The notes: a model not told the origin generated them from the sequence alone. A stretch of 64,000 nt of DNA from Enterococcus malodoratus ATCC 43197 (GCF_000407185.1 NZ_KE136481.1:203136-267135), one strand, 5' to 3'. Shown: positions 23,302 through 36,268, numbered from the stretch's first letter. A program made the numbers and translations.

Positions 23302-23862
23302 TTACTTTTTAAGGTCCCACATCGGTAAACGATTCAATTCAGGAATAAATTCATTATTCAAATCCGCTAAACTCTCAACTACAAAACGATTCTTCTCTTT
23401 TCCATTATGGAAGAAGATGAAGGTCACCTGTCGGGGATCAAGTTTATATTTTTGGGCAATCGTCTCGCTATCATAGACAATTGGATAATAATAAAACTTG
23501 CGATTAAGCATCGTTTGTTGATTGGGATCATCTAAGACGGTCATTACATTTCTAAAAGAAGTCCCGTCTGGTTGGCTGAACATAATCGAAATCGCCTTTG
23601 TATCCTTTATTTTCTGATCGACCGTTTGATACTCCAAAGGGATTAAGTGGTCCGATTTTAGTGAATCAAAAACTAACTCATCTAGTTGGTCTTGCCGAAT
23701 TGTCTTTTGAGCAAAAGCAGCTGAGGTAGAAAAAATAATCGCAAAAATGACTAGCCCAGCCAAAATTGCTAAGGTGCGGCGTTCATTTTCCGATACTACT
23801 ATAATAAAATTCCGCCAAAAATTAAGTATTTTTTCTTTAGCAGTTGCTAAATATCGTTCCAT
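23302..23862 (-). CDS. Membrane-anchored protein of unknown function, possibly thioredoxin-like
   Basis: A 186-residue protein with one hydrophobic anchor (about 30-50, LAILAGLVIFAIIFSTSAAFA) and an extracytoplasmic domain. The order AISIMFSQPDGTSFRNVMTVLDD, then YYPIVYDSETIAQKYKLDPRQVTFIFFHNGKEKNRFVVE, resembles the beta-alpha-beta layout of a thioredoxin fold. There is no CxxC and no Cys at all in that domain, so a redox role is unlikely. It lies directly upstream of the trpXYZ promoter on the same strand, with only about 50 bases between its stop and the -35. No clear terminator was seen between them. Confidence 0.6.
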   Translation of the reverse strand: MERYLATAKEKILNFWRNFIIVVSENERRTLAILAGLVIFAIIFSTSAAFAQKTIRQDQLDELVFDSLKSDHLIPLEYQTVDQKIKDTKAISIMFSQPDGTSFRNVMTVLDDPNQQTMLNRKFYYYPIVYDSETIAQKYKLDPRQVTFIFFHNGKEKNRFVVESLADLNNEFIPELNRLPMWDLKK

Positions 23863-23899
23863 AATAACGCCTCCCTTCTTATCATTATATTATTTTTTT

Positions 23900-23916
23900 C
23901 TTAAAAGCGCTACCAG
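23900..23916. promoter_or_regulatory. Candidate catabolite-responsive element upstream of pckA
   Basis: cttaaaagcgctaccag resembles a CcpA cre site with its central AAGCGCT core, about 120 bases upstream of pckA. Glucose repression of gluconeogenic PEPCK would fit, but one of the conserved flanking bases differs. Confidence 0.3.
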
Positions 23917-24033
23917 CAAGGATGGATTTCACTTTTTTTATATATTCAGGAAGCGCATCGTGTTTTATATTGGATTGTTAGCGTTTTATTTTAATGATAT
24001 TATAATAATGATAATTCATTTTAAGGAGGTTTT

Positions 24034-25704
24034 ATGATGAGCAGTATTGAACATTTTTCACGTAATGAGATAACAAAGAGTAATCGGCTTCTTTCCAGTA
24101 TTCGCAGTGTGATCGAGACGGCGTTCTATGGAAATAATGTCTCGCGGATTCGCCATCTTACGGATGCTTACGCGTTGGCTAAGGCGAGTCCAGGAACGAT
24201 CACGACGGATCTTGATGTTGCCTATACGAGTAGATTGCAGCTTCCTACAGATGCCAAAGTCTTAGTGACGAATGATGGAAAAATCGTTGGACGAACAGCT
24301 GCCGCTCGACGCATTATCGGTCAACAAGGAATCGACAGTGCTTTTTATAGTGAGCTTTTAAGAGAAGCAGTTTTCAATGCCCGGTCTAAAAAGTTTTACT
24401 CCGGTGAAGTTATCGTGGGTTTGGATGAAGAATTCACGGTTAAATCGCATTTGATGTTGCCGGCCGACTACAGTCCTAACCTCTACTCCTATTTACTAAA
24501 CTTTCAGATTGGCGATGCCAAGCATCTTTTCTATCAGCAATCAGATGAAATTCATACAGGCGACATTTTCATTTTTGCTGACCCAGATTGGGAGCATCCT
24601 GACTTCCCGGATGGCGTGGTCGTGATTGATCCGCTGCATAATTGTGCCGGTATTTTAGGATTGCGCTATTTCGGCGAATTGAAAAAAGCGACTTTGACGT
24701 TGGCATGGGCAACTGCTCATCGTAACGGCTTCCTTGCCTGCCATGGCGGGATGAAGCAATACCTGTTAGAAGATAAAAAATATACAATGGCCGCCTTTGG
24801 CTTATCAGGCTCAGGCAAATCAACGATTACGCTGGCGAAACCTAAAAATAAAGGTGAAGTTCATGTTCTTCATGATGACGCATTTGTTATTTCGAAGGAA
24901 AAAGGGTCGACGACTGCTTTAGAGCCGGCCTATTTTGATAAGACACAGGATTACCCGATGACTAGCGAACAGATCAAATACATTGTCACGGCTCAAAACG
25001 TCGGAGTTACTTTGGATGAACAAAATAAAAAAGTTTTAGTCACAGAAGATGTTCGTAATGGGAATGGACGCAGCATCAAGAGCCGCTATGCTACGCCGAA
25101 TCGTGTGGATCATATTGCGGAAAAGGTCGACGGTCTGTTCTGGATCATGAAAGATGACAGCCTACCGCCATTGATCAAGATTGAAGACCCTTCCCTTGCC
25201 GCAGTTTTTGGTGCGACGCTCGCGACGAAACGTTCAACCGCTGAAAATGTAGTTGGCGAAGTCGCCGATCAATTGGTGATCGAACCTTTCGCAAATCCGT
25301 TCCGCTGTTATCCTTTACAGGAAGATTATCAAGATTTCAAAGAACTGTTCCAAAAACAGAAGACTGCTTGCTTTATTTTGAATACAGGTGATTTCAAGGG
25401 ACGTAAGGTTACCCCCGAAGAAACCCTAAGCAGTATTGAGAAAATCATCGACGGGTCAGCAAAGTTCAAGCCTTTTGGTCCGCTGAAAAAAATCAGTTAT
25501 CTGCCAGTTAAGAAGCACGAGCCGGATTTTAATAGTCATCATTACTTGATCCATTTGATGACTCGTTTAGAAACACGTCTTGCGTTTGTTCAATCGCGCA
25601 AAACGTATCAAGGCGGCTACGATCGCTTGCCAAATGAAGCGGAACAGCTGCTTTTACAGCTTTTGGACGAGCTTCACAGCTACCACGAATCATTAAGCGT
25701 CTAA
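24034..25704 (+). CDS. pckA: Phosphoenolpyruvate carboxykinase (ATP)
   Basis: A 556-residue ATP-dependent PEPCK interconverting oxaloacetate and PEP. The kinase-1a loop FGLSGSGKSTITL is near residue 255, and the metal/kinase-2 stretch HVLHDDAFVIS follows. Other blocks are GNGRSIKSRYATPNR (substrate-binding Arg) and EPFANPFRCYP. There are two adjacent ATGs (24034 and 24037); the second gives a better 7-base spacing from GGAGG, so the protein may be one residue shorter. It is monocistronic, ended by the hairpin at 25721. Its neighbours give no pathway context. Confidence 0.92.
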   Translation: MMSSIEHFSRNEITKSNRLLSSIRSVIETAFYGNNVSRIRHLTDAYALAKASPGTITTDLDVAYTSRLQLPTDAKVLVTNDGKIVGRTAAARRIIGQQGIDSAFYSELLREAVFNARSKKFYSGEVIVGLDEEFTVKSHLMLPADYSPNLYSYLLNFQIGDAKHLFYQQSDEIHTGDIFIFADPDWEHPDFPDGVVVIDPLHNCAGILGLRYFGELKKATLTLAWATAHRNGFLACHGGMKQYLLEDKKYTMAAFGLSGSGKSTITLAKPKNKGEVHVLHDDAFVISKEKGSTTALEPAYFDKTQDYPMTSEQIKYIVTAQNVGVTLDEQNKKVLVTEDVRNGNGRSIKSRYATPNRVDHIAEKVDGLFWIMKDDSLPPLIKIEDPSLAAVFGATLATKRSTAENVVGEVADQLVIEPFANPFRCYPLQEDYQDFKELFQKQKTACFILNTGDFKGRKVTPEETLSSIEKIIDGSAKFKPFGPLKKISYLPVKKHEPDFNSHHYLIHLMTRLETRLAFVQSRKTYQGGYDRLPNEAEQLLLQLLDELHSYHESLSV

Positions 25705-25720
25705 ACAAAGTTAAGGATCT

Positions 25721-25753
25721 CCAGTGACTTGCTTGGTCACTGGGGCTTTTTTG
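25721..25753 (+). terminator. Intrinsic terminator of pckA
   Basis: The arms ccagtgac (25721-25728) and gtcactgg (25736-25743) are followed by ggcttttttg. Confidence 0.85.
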
Positions 25754-25793
25754 TTTATAATAGATATATTATGAATAGAAATGAGGGAGAAAA

Positions 25794-27485
25794 ATGTCCT
25801 TTGATGGAGTTTTTACCCATGCGATGGTCCGAGAATTGAAAGATCAGCTCGTCACCGGCAGAATATCCAAGATTCACCAGCCCTATGAAAATGAAGTCGT
25901 TTTGGTCATCCGCGCGCAAGGAAAAAATCGCCGCCTGCTCCTTTCGGCGCATCCTAGCTACGCACGAATCCAATTAACAGAAATTGCTTATACTAATCCG
26001 GAAAATCCGCCGAACTTCGTCATGATGCTGCGTAAGCATTTAGAGGGTGCGATTTTAGAGGATATTCATCAAGTGGAAAATGACCGGGTCGTTCACTTTA
26101 CTTTCAGCAAACGCGATGAATTGGGCGATCTGCAAAATATTGTCTTAATCGTGGAATTGATGGGGCGCCACTCGACAATTGTCCTATTGAACAAAGAAAC
26201 TGGTAAAATTTTAGATGCAATCAAGCATATTGGTCATTCCCAAAATACGTACCGCTCTATCCTGCCCGGCAGCGAGTACATCGAACCGCCAAAACAAGAA
26301 CAGCTGAATCCTTTTCACGCTCCTAAGGAACAGGTATTTAAGATTCTTTCAACTGCGGAAATCCTCGATGGCCGTTACCTGCAGCAGAATTTCCAAGGGT
26401 TGGGGCGTGATACCGCTGAGGAACTAGTCTTTCGTCTTACCCAACGGCCAAATGAAAAAATGGCTGTCTGGGCGGAATTTTGGCAAAGTGTCCAAGATGA
26501 CCTTACTCCAACCGTGGGAACGAAAAATGACAAAGAATTCTTTGCCCCGCTTGCTTTTGAAACGCTGGAGAATACAACAGCTTATGATAGTTTAAGTACG
26601 TTACTTGACGCTTACTATGGTGAAAAAGCGGAAAAGGATCGAGTGAAACAACTCGGCAATGACTTGATTCGCAAAGTCGATAATGAGATTAAACGCAATC
26701 AGACCAAGCTGGCAAAACGTGAAAAAACCTTGCATGATTCTGAAAATGCAGAGGAATTCCGCCGCGACGGTGAATTACTGACGACTTTCATGACACAGGT
26801 TCCGCGAGGGGCAGAAAGTGTTGAATTGCAAAATTATTATGAAGAAAATGCGCCAATCGTGATTAAATTGAATCCGGCATTAACGCCAAATCAAAATGCT
26901 CAGAAATATTTCCAAAAGTATCAGAAGTTAAAAAATGCAGTCAAATTGATTTACAATCAGATCGCTGAAGCCAAAGATGAGATTGCCTATCTTGAATCGG
27001 TCTTGGCGCAGTTAGAGATCGCCGGTCCAATGGACATCGAGGTTATCAAAGAAGAGCTTGTTGCCAGCGGCTACTTGAAACGGAAACGCAGCAAGAAAAA
27101 TCGGAAGCAGACCCCTTCTAAACCTGAACGCTTCGTAGCTAGTGATGGCACAGAAATCTTGGTCGGGAAAAACAACCTGCAAAATGATCAATTAACTTTG
27201 AAACAAGCACGAAAAACCGATATCTGGCTTCATGCCAAAAATATCCCAGGTTCTCACGTAATTGTAAAAAGCAATGACCCTAGTGAGGAAACTTTGCTAG
27301 AAGCCGCCGAACTGGCCGCCTATTTTTCAAAATTCCGCCAATCTGCGCAGGTCCCGGTGGATTATGTCGCGGTCAAACATGTCCATAAACCAAATGGAGC
27401 AAAACCGGGTTTTGTGATTTATGAAAATCAAAAAACTTTGTTCGTGACCCCCGAGGAATCTCTGGTGGAAAAATTACGTGGATAG
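25794..27485 (+). CDS. rqcH: RqcH (Rqc2/NFACT family, fibronectin-binding protein A homologue)
   Basis: A 563-residue NFACT protein. The N-terminal NFACT-N domain begins MSFDGVFTHAMVRELKDQL and has LIVELMGRHSTIVLLN near residue 120 (the RHS region needed for tRNA-Ala binding in homologues). A central coiled-coil/HhH segment spans about 280-420. The C-terminal NFACT-R domain contains DIWLHAKNIPGSHVIVK near 480. The family binds obstructed 50S subunits and adds Ala tails in ribosome quality control; older names refer to fibronectin binding. Length is normal. It starts behind GAGGGAG and ends at a strong bidirectional terminator. Confidence 0.92.
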   Translation: MSFDGVFTHAMVRELKDQLVTGRISKIHQPYENEVVLVIRAQGKNRRLLLSAHPSYARIQLTEIAYTNPENPPNFVMMLRKHLEGAILEDIHQVENDRVVHFTFSKRDELGDLQNIVLIVELMGRHSTIVLLNKETGKILDAIKHIGHSQNTYRSILPGSEYIEPPKQEQLNPFHAPKEQVFKILSTAEILDGRYLQQNFQGLGRDTAEELVFRLTQRPNEKMAVWAEFWQSVQDDLTPTVGTKNDKEFFAPLAFETLENTTAYDSLSTLLDAYYGEKAEKDRVKQLGNDLIRKVDNEIKRNQTKLAKREKTLHDSENAEEFRRDGELLTTFMTQVPRGAESVELQNYYEENAPIVIKLNPALTPNQNAQKYFQKYQKLKNAVKLIYNQIAEAKDEIAYLESVLAQLEIAGPMDIEVIKEELVASGYLKRKRSKKNRKQTPSKPERFVASDGTEILVGKNNLQNDQLTLKQARKTDIWLHAKNIPGSHVIVKSNDPSEETLLEAAELAAYFSKFRQSAQVPVDYVAVKHVHKPNGAKPGFVIYENQKTLFVTPEESLVEKLRG

Positions 27486-27501
27486 TATCTCGCTTTGAAA
27501 C

Positions 27502-27537
27502 AAAAAAAGGAACCGCCAGTTAGGCGGTTCCTTTTTT
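27502..27537. terminator. Bidirectional terminator between rqcH and the AI-2E gene
   Basis: aaaggaaccgcc and ggcggttcctttt (within 27502-27537) form a GC-rich 11+ bp stem with A/T runs on both sides. It overlaps the 3' end of the convergent gene. Confidence 0.9.
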
Positions 27538-28548
27538 CTGTGTTTTCTTCGTACTAATCTTAACGCCTAATATTTCCAGGAAGAAATTGAAAATCGGAAT
27601 ACCGACGATCAAGCCCCAAACACCCAAGAATTTTTCACTGACTAATAGAATGACGAAGGTATAAAAGATCGGTAATTTTGTACGGCTCGACATAAACTTT
27701 GGATTCAAGATATAGGCCTCAATACAATGAACGACCACGATCAAGATTAATACGTAAACGACCGTCTGAATGCCTCCCGTTGAATAGGCGATCAATGTCA
27801 GCGGGATACAGGAGAAAATTACCCCAGCCACTGGAATCAAGCTCAAAATGAAAATCATGATCGCTAATGTCGGCAATTGCGTAAAGCCGATCAGCCCTAA
27901 GCCAACGGTGGTAATCACGGTATTGACGATCGCAATCAATAATTGCACCTCTACCACCACGCCGAAGGTATCCACGAAAACTTTAGCAAAGTAGTATAAA
28001 TCTTGGAAAAACCAAGAATACTCGCTACTCAAAAAGTTCTTTGAGAACAAGACTGTCTTTTCCTTTTCCACCATAAAGAAGAAACTCAAAATGAAGGAAA
28101 CAATGAAGGCGACAGCTAATCGACCAACATTTTGCAATTGTTCCAAAATAATTCCGGCACCGCTCTCCACCTTATCCTGCCAATTATGATTTTTGAAATA
28201 ATTGGAAATCGTGTTAGTGATGAAATCAGAATCGAAATCCTTATGCTGGTAAAAATGGACGATCGAATTATAAGTGGATGTCACCTGATCAATCAATATC
28301 GTCGAATACCTAGAGATTAGCAAATAGAGCAGCCATAACTCAATTAAATACAGGAGTGTCGCTAATAGAAAGGTCGGAGCTTTAATATAGCGTTGGACAA
28401 ATTTGACGATTTTAACTGAAATCAAGGTAAAGATGAAGGTCAGTAAAATCGAGGTCATAAACTCTCTGACTAAAAATAGGACAAAGATAACTACTGCTAG
28501 AACCGTAAATCTTCGTAACCGAGTGTTGTTTAAAAATTTCTCATACAT
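27520..28548 (-). CDS. AI-2E family transporter (TqsA/YdiK type membrane protein)
   Basis: A 342-residue polytopic protein with about seven to eight membrane segments. Paired helices at the N-terminus (VLAVVIFVLFLVREFMTSILLTFIF), a soluble loop about residues 90-150, and the C-terminal ILSLIPVAGVIFSCIPLTLIAYSTGG region are characteristic of the AI-2E transporter family (formerly UPF0118). Members export autoinducer-2 or act as Na+/H+ antiporters, so the cargo is undetermined. The C-terminal tail is Lys/Thr-rich and overlaps the terminator. Confidence 0.85.
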   Translation of the reverse strand: MYEKFLNNTRLRRFTVLAVVIFVLFLVREFMTSILLTFIFTLISVKIVKFVQRYIKAPTFLLATLLYLIELWLLYLLISRYSTILIDQVTSTYNSIVHFYQHKDFDSDFITNTISNYFKNHNWQDKVESGAGIILEQLQNVGRLAVAFIVSFILSFFFMVEKEKTVLFSKNFLSSEYSWFFQDLYYFAKVFVDTFGVVVEVQLLIAIVNTVITTVGLGLIGFTQLPTLAIMIFILSLIPVAGVIFSCIPLTLIAYSTGGIQTVVYVLILIVVVHCIEAYILNPKFMSSRTKLPIFYTFVILLVSEKFLGVWGLIVGIPIFNFFLEILGVKISTKKTQKKGTA

Positions 28549-28888
28549 TTGAAAGCCTCTTATTCATAATAATATATCTATTTTTCTGTCTGAAAAATAA
28601 ATTTGATGCACAAATCACGCTTTTTCAACTATCATTCTTTAACATTGTTCTGATTCTAATCCATAATTTTTGGTTTGTATAGGATCAATCAAAAAGTCGG
28701 ATAATTTCAAATTAACGCAATAAATGTGATTATTTATCCTCGACTTTGCCCGCTAAAGCAACTAGCGAAACTAGCGTCGAAAAAATCTACTGAAAATAAT
28801 ATACCATTAAACCTCTTTTTCGGCTTCTAATAAACATTGCACCCTTTTTGAGGATTGAAGTTGTTTAGCTCATGAAATCATCGTAAAC
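28549..28888. other. Non-coding stretch between the AI-2E gene and the pyr operon
   Basis: About 340 AT-rich bases that must hold the promoter of the AI-2E gene. No small gene or structured RNA was recognised. A short direct repeat (actagcg copies near 28760-28775) is the only visible structure. Confidence 0.45.
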
Positions 28889-28915
28889 AAAAAAAGCATC
28901 CGCAGATGCTTTTTT
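28889..28915 (-). terminator. Terminator of the pyr operon
   Basis: aaaaaaagcatc (28889-28900) pairs with gatgctttttt (28905-28915) just after the pyrE stop, with a T-run on the leftward strand. Confidence 0.85.
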
Positions 28916-28919
28916 GTGT

Positions 28920-29546
28920 TTAATTCAACCAGTTTTCAGGGTCCTTACGCCATTTTTTCAATAGCTCAAGCTGTTCATGATTGATATAGTTCTCTTTTAA
29001 GGCACTTTCGATCAAAGTCGAATAATTGGTCAACGTAACTAACGGCATGTTGGCCGCTTCGAAATTATTTTTACCTTTGGCTAATTCATAAGTGAAGATC
29101 GCTGCGACGCCTAAGACATCCGCACCCTCTCTTTTTGCCGCTTCGGCCGCTTCTAATACACTGCCGCCGGTTGAGATCAAGTCTTCAATTACGACCATCT
29201 TTTGGCCTTCTTTGATGCGGCCTTCAATTTGGTTTCCACGACCGTGATCTTTTGCTTTACTGCGAATGTAAACCATCGGCAAGTCTAAAATTTCTGCTAC
29301 CCAAGCCGCATGAGGAATTCCTGCTGTTGCCGTTCCGGCGATTACTTCGACATTTGGAAAGGCTTCTTTGATTTTTTCCGCCAAGCCTTGCGCGATTGCG
29401 CGGCGAACTTCAGGATAGCTCATGGTCACGCGATTGTCGCAATAGATGGGTGATTTTAATCCGCTGGCCCAAGTGAAAGGCTCATCAGGACTCAAAGAAA
29501 CTGCTTCGATTGATAATAAGTCTTTGGCGATTTGTTCTGCGATCAT
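28920..29546 (-). CDS. pyrE: Orotate phosphoribosyltransferase
   Basis: A 208-residue PRTase making OMP from orotate and PRPP. The PRPP-binding motif [21 protein letters not shown] is near residue 117 and the flexible-loop stretch [15 protein letters not shown] precedes it. It is the last gene of the UMP operon, abutting pyrF with no gap. Confidence 0.95.
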   Translation of the reverse strand: MIAEQIAKDLLSIEAVSLSPDEPFTWASGLKSPIYCDNRVTMSYPEVRRAIAQGLAEKIKEAFPNVEVIAGTATAGIPHAAWVAEILDLPMVYIRSKAKDHGRGNQIEGRIKEGQKMVVIEDLISTGGSVLEAAEAAKREGADVLGVAAIFTYELAKGKNNFEAANMPLVTLTNYSTLIESALKENYINHEQLELLKKWRKDPENWLN

Positions 29547-30262
29547 TTATGCTTCACCGTTCCATTCTTTTTTGATTTGTAAATAGCTTTGATACGGGTT
29601 TTCTGCTTGTGTGATTGGTCGGCCGACAACAATGTAATTCGAACCGATTTCCCGCGCTTTGGCTGGTGTCATGACGCGTTTTTGGTCACCGACACTGGCA
29701 CCTTGCGGACGAATCCCTGGTGTTAAACAGATGAAATCTTCATTTGTTGCTTCGTGAATTTTTTCGACTTCATGAGCCGAACAGACTACGCCCTCTAATC
29801 CGGCTTTTTCCGCGCATTTGGCGTAGTGCAGCACACTTTCCTGCAAGCTGACTTTGATCAGCTGGTCGTCATGCATCTGTTCTTCACTTGTGGAGGTTAA
29901 TTGTGTTACAGCGATCAGTTCAGGGATCGTTTGATCTTCTGCTGTCCCGTCACTTAATCCCTGTTTAGCCGCCTGCATCATTTCCACGCCGCCCGCGGCA
30001 TGGACATTGGTGATCTTGACGCCCATTTTCGCAATGCCGCGCATCGCTTTTTGGACAGTATTTGGAATGTCATGCAGTTTCAGGTCAAGGAAAATATCGT
30101 GACCTTGAGTGCGTAAAAAATTAACGATTGCTGGTCCTTCTTGGTAAAAAAGCTCCATGCCGATCTTCACGAATAATTTCTCCGTGATTGGAAAATGAGT
30201 TAAAAAGGTTTCGATTTCCTGCTTTGAAGCAAAATCAAAAGCGACGATTGGTCTTTTTTCCA

Positions 30263-30263
<1 letters not shown>
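29547..30263 (-). CDS. pyrF: Orotidine-5'-phosphate decarboxylase
   Basis: A 238-residue barrel enzyme forming UMP. The catalytic [15 protein letters not shown] motif (Asp-Lys-Asp array) is near residue 60, and [24 protein letters not shown] and [14 protein letters not shown] bind the phosphate. The start overlaps the pyrD stop by one base. Confidence 0.95.
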
Positions 30264-31950
<1,687 letters not shown>

Positions 31951-31971
31951 AACGGCCTCCCTATAGATCGA

Positions 31972-31995
31972 CAGAGTGAAGCACGCTCCACTCTG
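31972..31995 (-). other. Intercistronic hairpin between carB and pyrK
   Basis: cagagtg (31972-31978) and cactctg (31989-31995) form a 7-bp stem in the 51-base gap. No T-run follows, so it is more likely an mRNA stability or translation element than a terminator. Confidence 0.4.
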
Positions 31996-32001
31996 CAAAA
32001 A

Positions 32002-35000
32002 TTATATTTCTTGGATTGAAAATGCGCGTGATTCCATGACTCGTAAGATTGCATCAGCAGTGTCTAGCGAAGTGAACAAGGATACTCCATGTTCCACTGC
32101 TTCTCGGCGAATGATAAAGCCGTCTTCTGATGAGTTTTGACGATTTTTGTCCATCGTGTTGATGACGACTTGTGCTTCGCCGCTGCGAATCAGGTCAATC
32201 ACATTGTTGTCATCTGACTCGGAAATTTTCGCGACGGTCTTGGCATTCAGACCATTTTCCTCAAGGAATTTGGCGGTGCCCGCGGTTGCGATCAGACTGT
32301 AGCCAACATCTTTGAAGCGTTTCGCAAGGTCTAATGCTTCATCCTTCGTTTCATCAGCGACTGTGAACAAGACTGCGCCGAAATCTGGTAAATGAAGGCC
32401 GGATGCCGCAAAAGCTTTGTAAAGAGCCTTCGCTAAATTACGATCGGTTCCCATTACTTCACCGGTTGATTTCATTTCAGGCCCTAAGTAGGTATCGACC
32501 TTTTGCAGCTTCGTGAAGCTGAAGACAGGTGCTTTTACATGAACCATGTCACTTTCAGGATATAATCCGTCTTGGTAGCCTAGTTCTTTCAAGCTTTGGC
32601 CTAAGATCGCTTTTGTAGCAATTTGCGCCATCGGGATATTCGTGATTTTACTCAAGAATGGCACTGTCCGACTTGCGCGCGGATTGACTTCGATCACGAA
32701 GACTTCATCGTTGTGGATGACAAACTGGATGTTCATCATGCCGATACAATTCATGCCTAAGGCTAAACGACGCGTATACTCTTCAATCGTAGCCTTCAAT
32801 TCATCAGAGAAAGTCTGCGGCGGATAAACCGCCATCGAGTCGCCAGAGTGAACCCCTGCGCGTTCGATATGTTCCATGATTCCTGGAATCAAGACCGTTT
32901 CGCCGTCACAGATCGCGTCTACTTCACATTCTTTACCGATCAAGTAGCGATCGACTAGAACGGGATGTTCTGGAGAAGCTTTCACAGCGTTAGCCATGTA
33001 GTCTTCTAAATCTGCTTGATTCTCAACGATTTCCATTGCCCGTCCACCTAACACATAACTTGGGCGAACCAAGACTGGGTAACCGATTCTGTCAGCGATT
33101 TTCACTGCTTCTTTCGCACTGGTTGCTGTATCACCCGGCGGCTGCGGAATATCCAAGCTTTGCAGAACTTGCTCGAATTGGTCGCGGTCTTCTGCCCGGT
33201 CTAAGTCTTCAATCGTTGTTCCAAGAATCTTGACGCCGTTTTTCACCAATGGTTCAGCCAAGTTGATGGCTGTTTGCCCACCGAATTGGACGATAACGCC
33301 GGTTGGTTGTTCTAGTTCAACCACGTTCATTACGTCTTCCAGTGTCAATGGTTCGAAGTATAATTTATCCGAAACGGAGAAGTCAGTCGAAACAGTCTCT
33401 GGATTGCTGTTCATGATAATTGCCTCATAGCCGGCCGCTTGGATCGCCTTAACTGAGTGAACCGTCGCGTAATCGAACTCGACCCCTTGCCCGATCCGGA
33501 TCGGACCTGAACCTAAAACTAGGACAGATTCCTTATCAGAACGAACGCTTTCGTTTTCGAACTCGTAGGTGCTGTAGAAGTAGGGGGTTTGTGATTCGAA
33601 CTCTGCGGCGCAGGTATCGACCATTTTATAAACTGGCACGATTTTTTCTGCCGTCCGGAATTCCCGAACTTCATTCGCCGACATGCCCCAAAGCTGGGCA
33701 ATTTTGACATCGGCAAAGCCGTTTTGTTTGGCTTGCTTTAATAAAGTAGTATCCTTTTTGTTCTGCGCTAATTCTGTTTCTAATTCAACGATGTGCAGCA
33801 GTTTATCCAAGAAGAAGAGATCGACTTTTGTCAGTTCGTTGATTTCTTGGATTGAATACCCGCGGCGGATCGCTTCTGTTAAGTAGAATAATCGATCGTC
33901 TTGAGCCTTAACCATTTTTTCGGTTAATTCTTCATCCGTGACTTCACTTAATTCAGGTAATTCTGCGTGGTAAGTCCCGATTTCTAATGAACGAACGGCT
34001 TTTAGCAAGGATTCTTCGATATTTCGACCGATCGCCATAACTTCGCCAGTCGCTTTCATTTGTGTCCCGAGAACGCGTTCGCCGCTTTCGAACTTATCGA
34101 ATGGCCAGCGCGGGATTTTCGCAACTACATAGTCTAAAGCTGGTTCAAACTCCGCATACGTCGTTTCGGTGACTGGATTTTTCATTTCATCCAATGTCAG
34201 ACCAACCGCGATTTTTGCGGCAAGCTTAGCGATTGGATATCCCGTTGCTTTACTTGCTAATGCGGACGAACGAGAAACCCGCGGGTTCACTTCGATCACG
34301 TAGTAGTCAAAGCTGTGAGGATCAAGGGCCAACTGAACGTTACAGCCGCCTTCGATTTTTAACGCGCGGATAATCGATAGAGATGCATCCCGCAGCATTT
34401 GATATTCATAATCCGATAAGGTTTGGCTTGGGGCAAAAACGATCGAGTCGCCGGTATGGATTCCGACTGGATCAAAGTTCTCCATGTTACACACGACGAT
34501 CGCGTTGTCTGCTGAATCGCGCATCACTTCGTATTCGATTTCCTTGAAGCCGGCAATTGACTTTTCAATCAAGCATTGTGTCGCTGGTGAAAGTTTCAAA
34601 CCATTTTCTGCGATTGTACGAAGGTCTTCTTCATTGTCACACATTCCGCCGCCGGTTCCGCCTAAAGTAAAGGCCGGGCGTACGATGATCGGATAACCGA
34701 TCGTGTTGGCAAAGGCTACCGCTTCTTCAACCGTATTGACGATTTCTGATTCGGGAATCGGCTGATCCAGCTCCTCCATCAATTGTTTGAACAAGTCACG
34801 GTCTTCCGCTTGATCGATCGCTGATAATTTTGTTCCAAGCAATTCGATTTTCAACTCATCTAAAATCCCTGAGTCCGCTAATTCCATCGCCATGTTCAAG
34901 CCTGTTTGACCGCCAAGTGTCGGTAAGATTGCATCAGGCAGCTCTTTGCGTAAAATGCGGGAAACAAATTCCAGTGTGATTGGTTCAATGTAGACTGTAT

Positions 35001-35184
35001 CCGCGATTTCACGGTCCGTCATGATCGTCGCTGGGTTTGAATTGACCAAGACGACTTCATAGCCCTCTTCTTTTAACGCTAAGCAAGCTTGCGTGCCGGC
35101 GTAATCAAATTCCGCGGCTTGTCCAATCACGATCGGTCCAGAACCGATGACCATGATCTTTTTAATATCTGTACGTTTTGGCAT
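32002..35184 (-). CDS. carB: Carbamoyl-phosphate synthase large subunit
   Basis: A 1060-residue synthetase with two homologous ATP-grasp halves. The first starts [22 protein letters not shown] and holds [12 protein letters not shown] and [20 protein letters not shown]. The second starts [17 protein letters not shown] and holds [12 protein letters not shown] and [16 protein letters not shown]. The C-terminal MGS-like regulatory domain (about 930-1060) includes [16 protein letters not shown]. It makes carbamoyl phosphate from ammonia supplied by CarA. As part of a pyr operon it is the pyrimidine isoform, sitting next to carA without a gap. Confidence 0.96.
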   Translation of the reverse strand: MPKRTDIKKIMVIGSGPIVIGQAAEFDYAGTQACLALKEEGYEVVLVNSNPATIMTDREIADTVYIEPITLEFVSRILRKELPDAILPTLGGQTGLNMAMELADSGILDELKIELLGTKLSAIDQAEDRDLFKQLMEELDQPIPESEIVNTVEEAVAFANTIGYPIIVRPAFTLGGTGGGMCDNEEDLRTIAENGLKLSPATQCLIEKSIAGFKEIEYEVMRDSADNAIVVCNMENFDPVGIHTGDSIVFAPSQTLSDYEYQMLRDASLSIIRALKIEGGCNVQLALDPHSFDYYVIEVNPRVSRSSALASKATGYPIAKLAAKIAVGLTLDEMKNPVTETTYAEFEPALDYVVAKIPRWPFDKFESGERVLGTQMKATGEVMAIGRNIEESLLKAVRSLEIGTYHAELPELSEVTDEELTEKMVKAQDDRLFYLTEAIRRGYSIQEINELTKVDLFFLDKLLHIVELETELAQNKKDTTLLKQAKQNGFADVKIAQLWGMSANEVREFRTAEKIVPVYKMVDTCAAEFESQTPYFYSTYEFENESVRSDKESVLVLGSGPIRIGQGVEFDYATVHSVKAIQAAGYEAIIMNSNPETVSTDFSVSDKLYFEPLTLEDVMNVVELEQPTGVIVQFGGQTAINLAEPLVKNGVKILGTTIEDLDRAEDRDQFEQVLQSLDIPQPPGDTATSAKEAVKIADRIGYPVLVRPSYVLGGRAMEIVENQADLEDYMANAVKASPEHPVLVDRYLIGKECEVDAICDGETVLIPGIMEHIERAGVHSGDSMAVYPPQTFSDELKATIEEYTRRLALGMNCIGMMNIQFVIHNDEVFVIEVNPRASRTVPFLSKITNIPMAQIATKAILGQSLKELGYQDGLYPESDMVHVKAPVFSFTKLQKVDTYLGPEMKSTGEVMGTDRNLAKALYKAFAASGLHLPDFGAVLFTVADETKDEALDLAKRFKDVGYSLIATAGTAKFLEENGLNAKTVAKISESDDNNVIDLIRSGEAQVVINTMDKNRQNSSEDGFIIRREAVEHGVSLFTSLDTADAILRVMESRAFSIQEI

Positions 35185-36264
35185 TTATGCTTGCTCCTTC
35201 CATGCATCCATCATTTCCATAAACTCGTCGAATAAATGAACCCCGTCGTGCGGTCCAGGCGCAGCGTCTGGGTGATACTGTACGCTGAATGCCGGATAGT
35301 TCCGATGACGGACGCCTTCGACTGTTTCGTCATTGACTTCTACGTGTGTGATCATCAATTTTTCAGGATCGATTGTTTTTTCATCGACCGCGAAGCCGTG
35401 ATTTTGTGAAGTAAAGTCAATCCGTCCAGTCGCGATTTCCCGCACTGGATGATTCAATCCGCGGTGTCCAAATTTCATTTTGTACGTATCGGCACCATTC
35501 GCTAATGCGAACAGCTGATGTCCAAGGCAGATACCGAAAATCGGTACTTTCCCTTGAATTTGCTTGATCATTTCAATTGCTTCCGGCACATCTTTTGGAT
35601 CGCCGGGGCCGTTGGTCAGCATCACACCGTCGGGACAAAGGTCTAGGATCGTTTGGGCATCCGTGTTGTAAGGCATCACGGTCAAATTGCATTCACGGCG
35701 CGACAATTCGCGTAAGATGCTGTGCTTCAAGCCGAAGTCGATCACGACAACGTTGCGGCCGACACCCGGACTCGGATAAGGAGTGACCGTCGAAACTTGT
35801 GCGACTTGGTTCGTTGGCAAGACTGTTGCTTTTAGTTGATCAAACGAGTGCTCCAATTGATCGGCTGGATCAACGATGCTGCCTTTCATGGTTCCAACAC
35901 TGCGTAATTTTTTGGTTAATGCGCGTGTATCGATTCCAGAAATTCCCGGAATGCCCTTGCGTTTCAGAAATTCGTCTAGGGTCATTTGGTTGCGCCAATT
36001 GCTGGCCAAGCGTGCGTGTTCTTTAACAATCACACCTTTGCAAGTGGGTGCGATCGATTCATAGTCATCGCGGTTTACGCCGTAATTTCCTACCATCGGA
36101 TAAGTGAAGGTAATGATTTGGCCATTGAAACTTTGGTCGGTAATTGTTTCTTGATATCCGGTCATGCTGGTGGTGAAGACGACTTCGCCGACGACATTTG
36201 CCTCTGCGCCGAATCCTTCACCTTCAAATACTGTGCCATCTTCTAAAATTAAAAGTCTTTTCAA
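35185..36264 (-). CDS. carA: Carbamoyl-phosphate synthase small subunit
   Basis: A 359-residue glutaminase subunit. The N-terminal domain has [21 protein letters not shown]. The class I amidotransferase domain has the nucleophile in [15 protein letters not shown] and His/Glu in [12 protein letters not shown]. The start is judged to be a TTG at 36264 (product beginning [15 protein letters not shown], as in homologues), because GGAGG is correctly spaced from it and falls within the end of pyrC. No ATG start exists in a sensible position. It is coupled to pyrC, with a 4-base gap. Confidence 0.92.
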   Translation of the reverse strand: MKRLLILEDGTVFEGEGFGAEANVVGEVVFTTSMTGYQETITDQSFNGQIITFTYPMVGNYGVNRDDYESIAPTCKGVIVKEHARLASNWRNQMTLDEFLKRKGIPGISGIDTRALTKKLRSVGTMKGSIVDPADQLEHSFDQLKATVLPTNQVAQVSTVTPYPSPGVGRNVVVIDFGLKHSILRELSRRECNLTVMPYNTDAQTILDLCPDGVMLTNGPGDPKDVPEAIEMIKQIQGKVPIFGICLGHQLFALANGADTYKMKFGHRGLNHPVREIATGRIDFTSQNHGFAVDEKTIDPEKLMITHVEVNDETVEGVRHRNYPAFSVQYHPDAAPGPHDGVHLFDEFMEMMDAWKEQA

Positions 36265-36268
36265 CGTC

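Noticed and set aside
24569-24823. 84-codon leftward frame inside pckA
   Set aside because: It is antisense to the conserved, full-length PEPCK coding frame and has no ribosome binding site.
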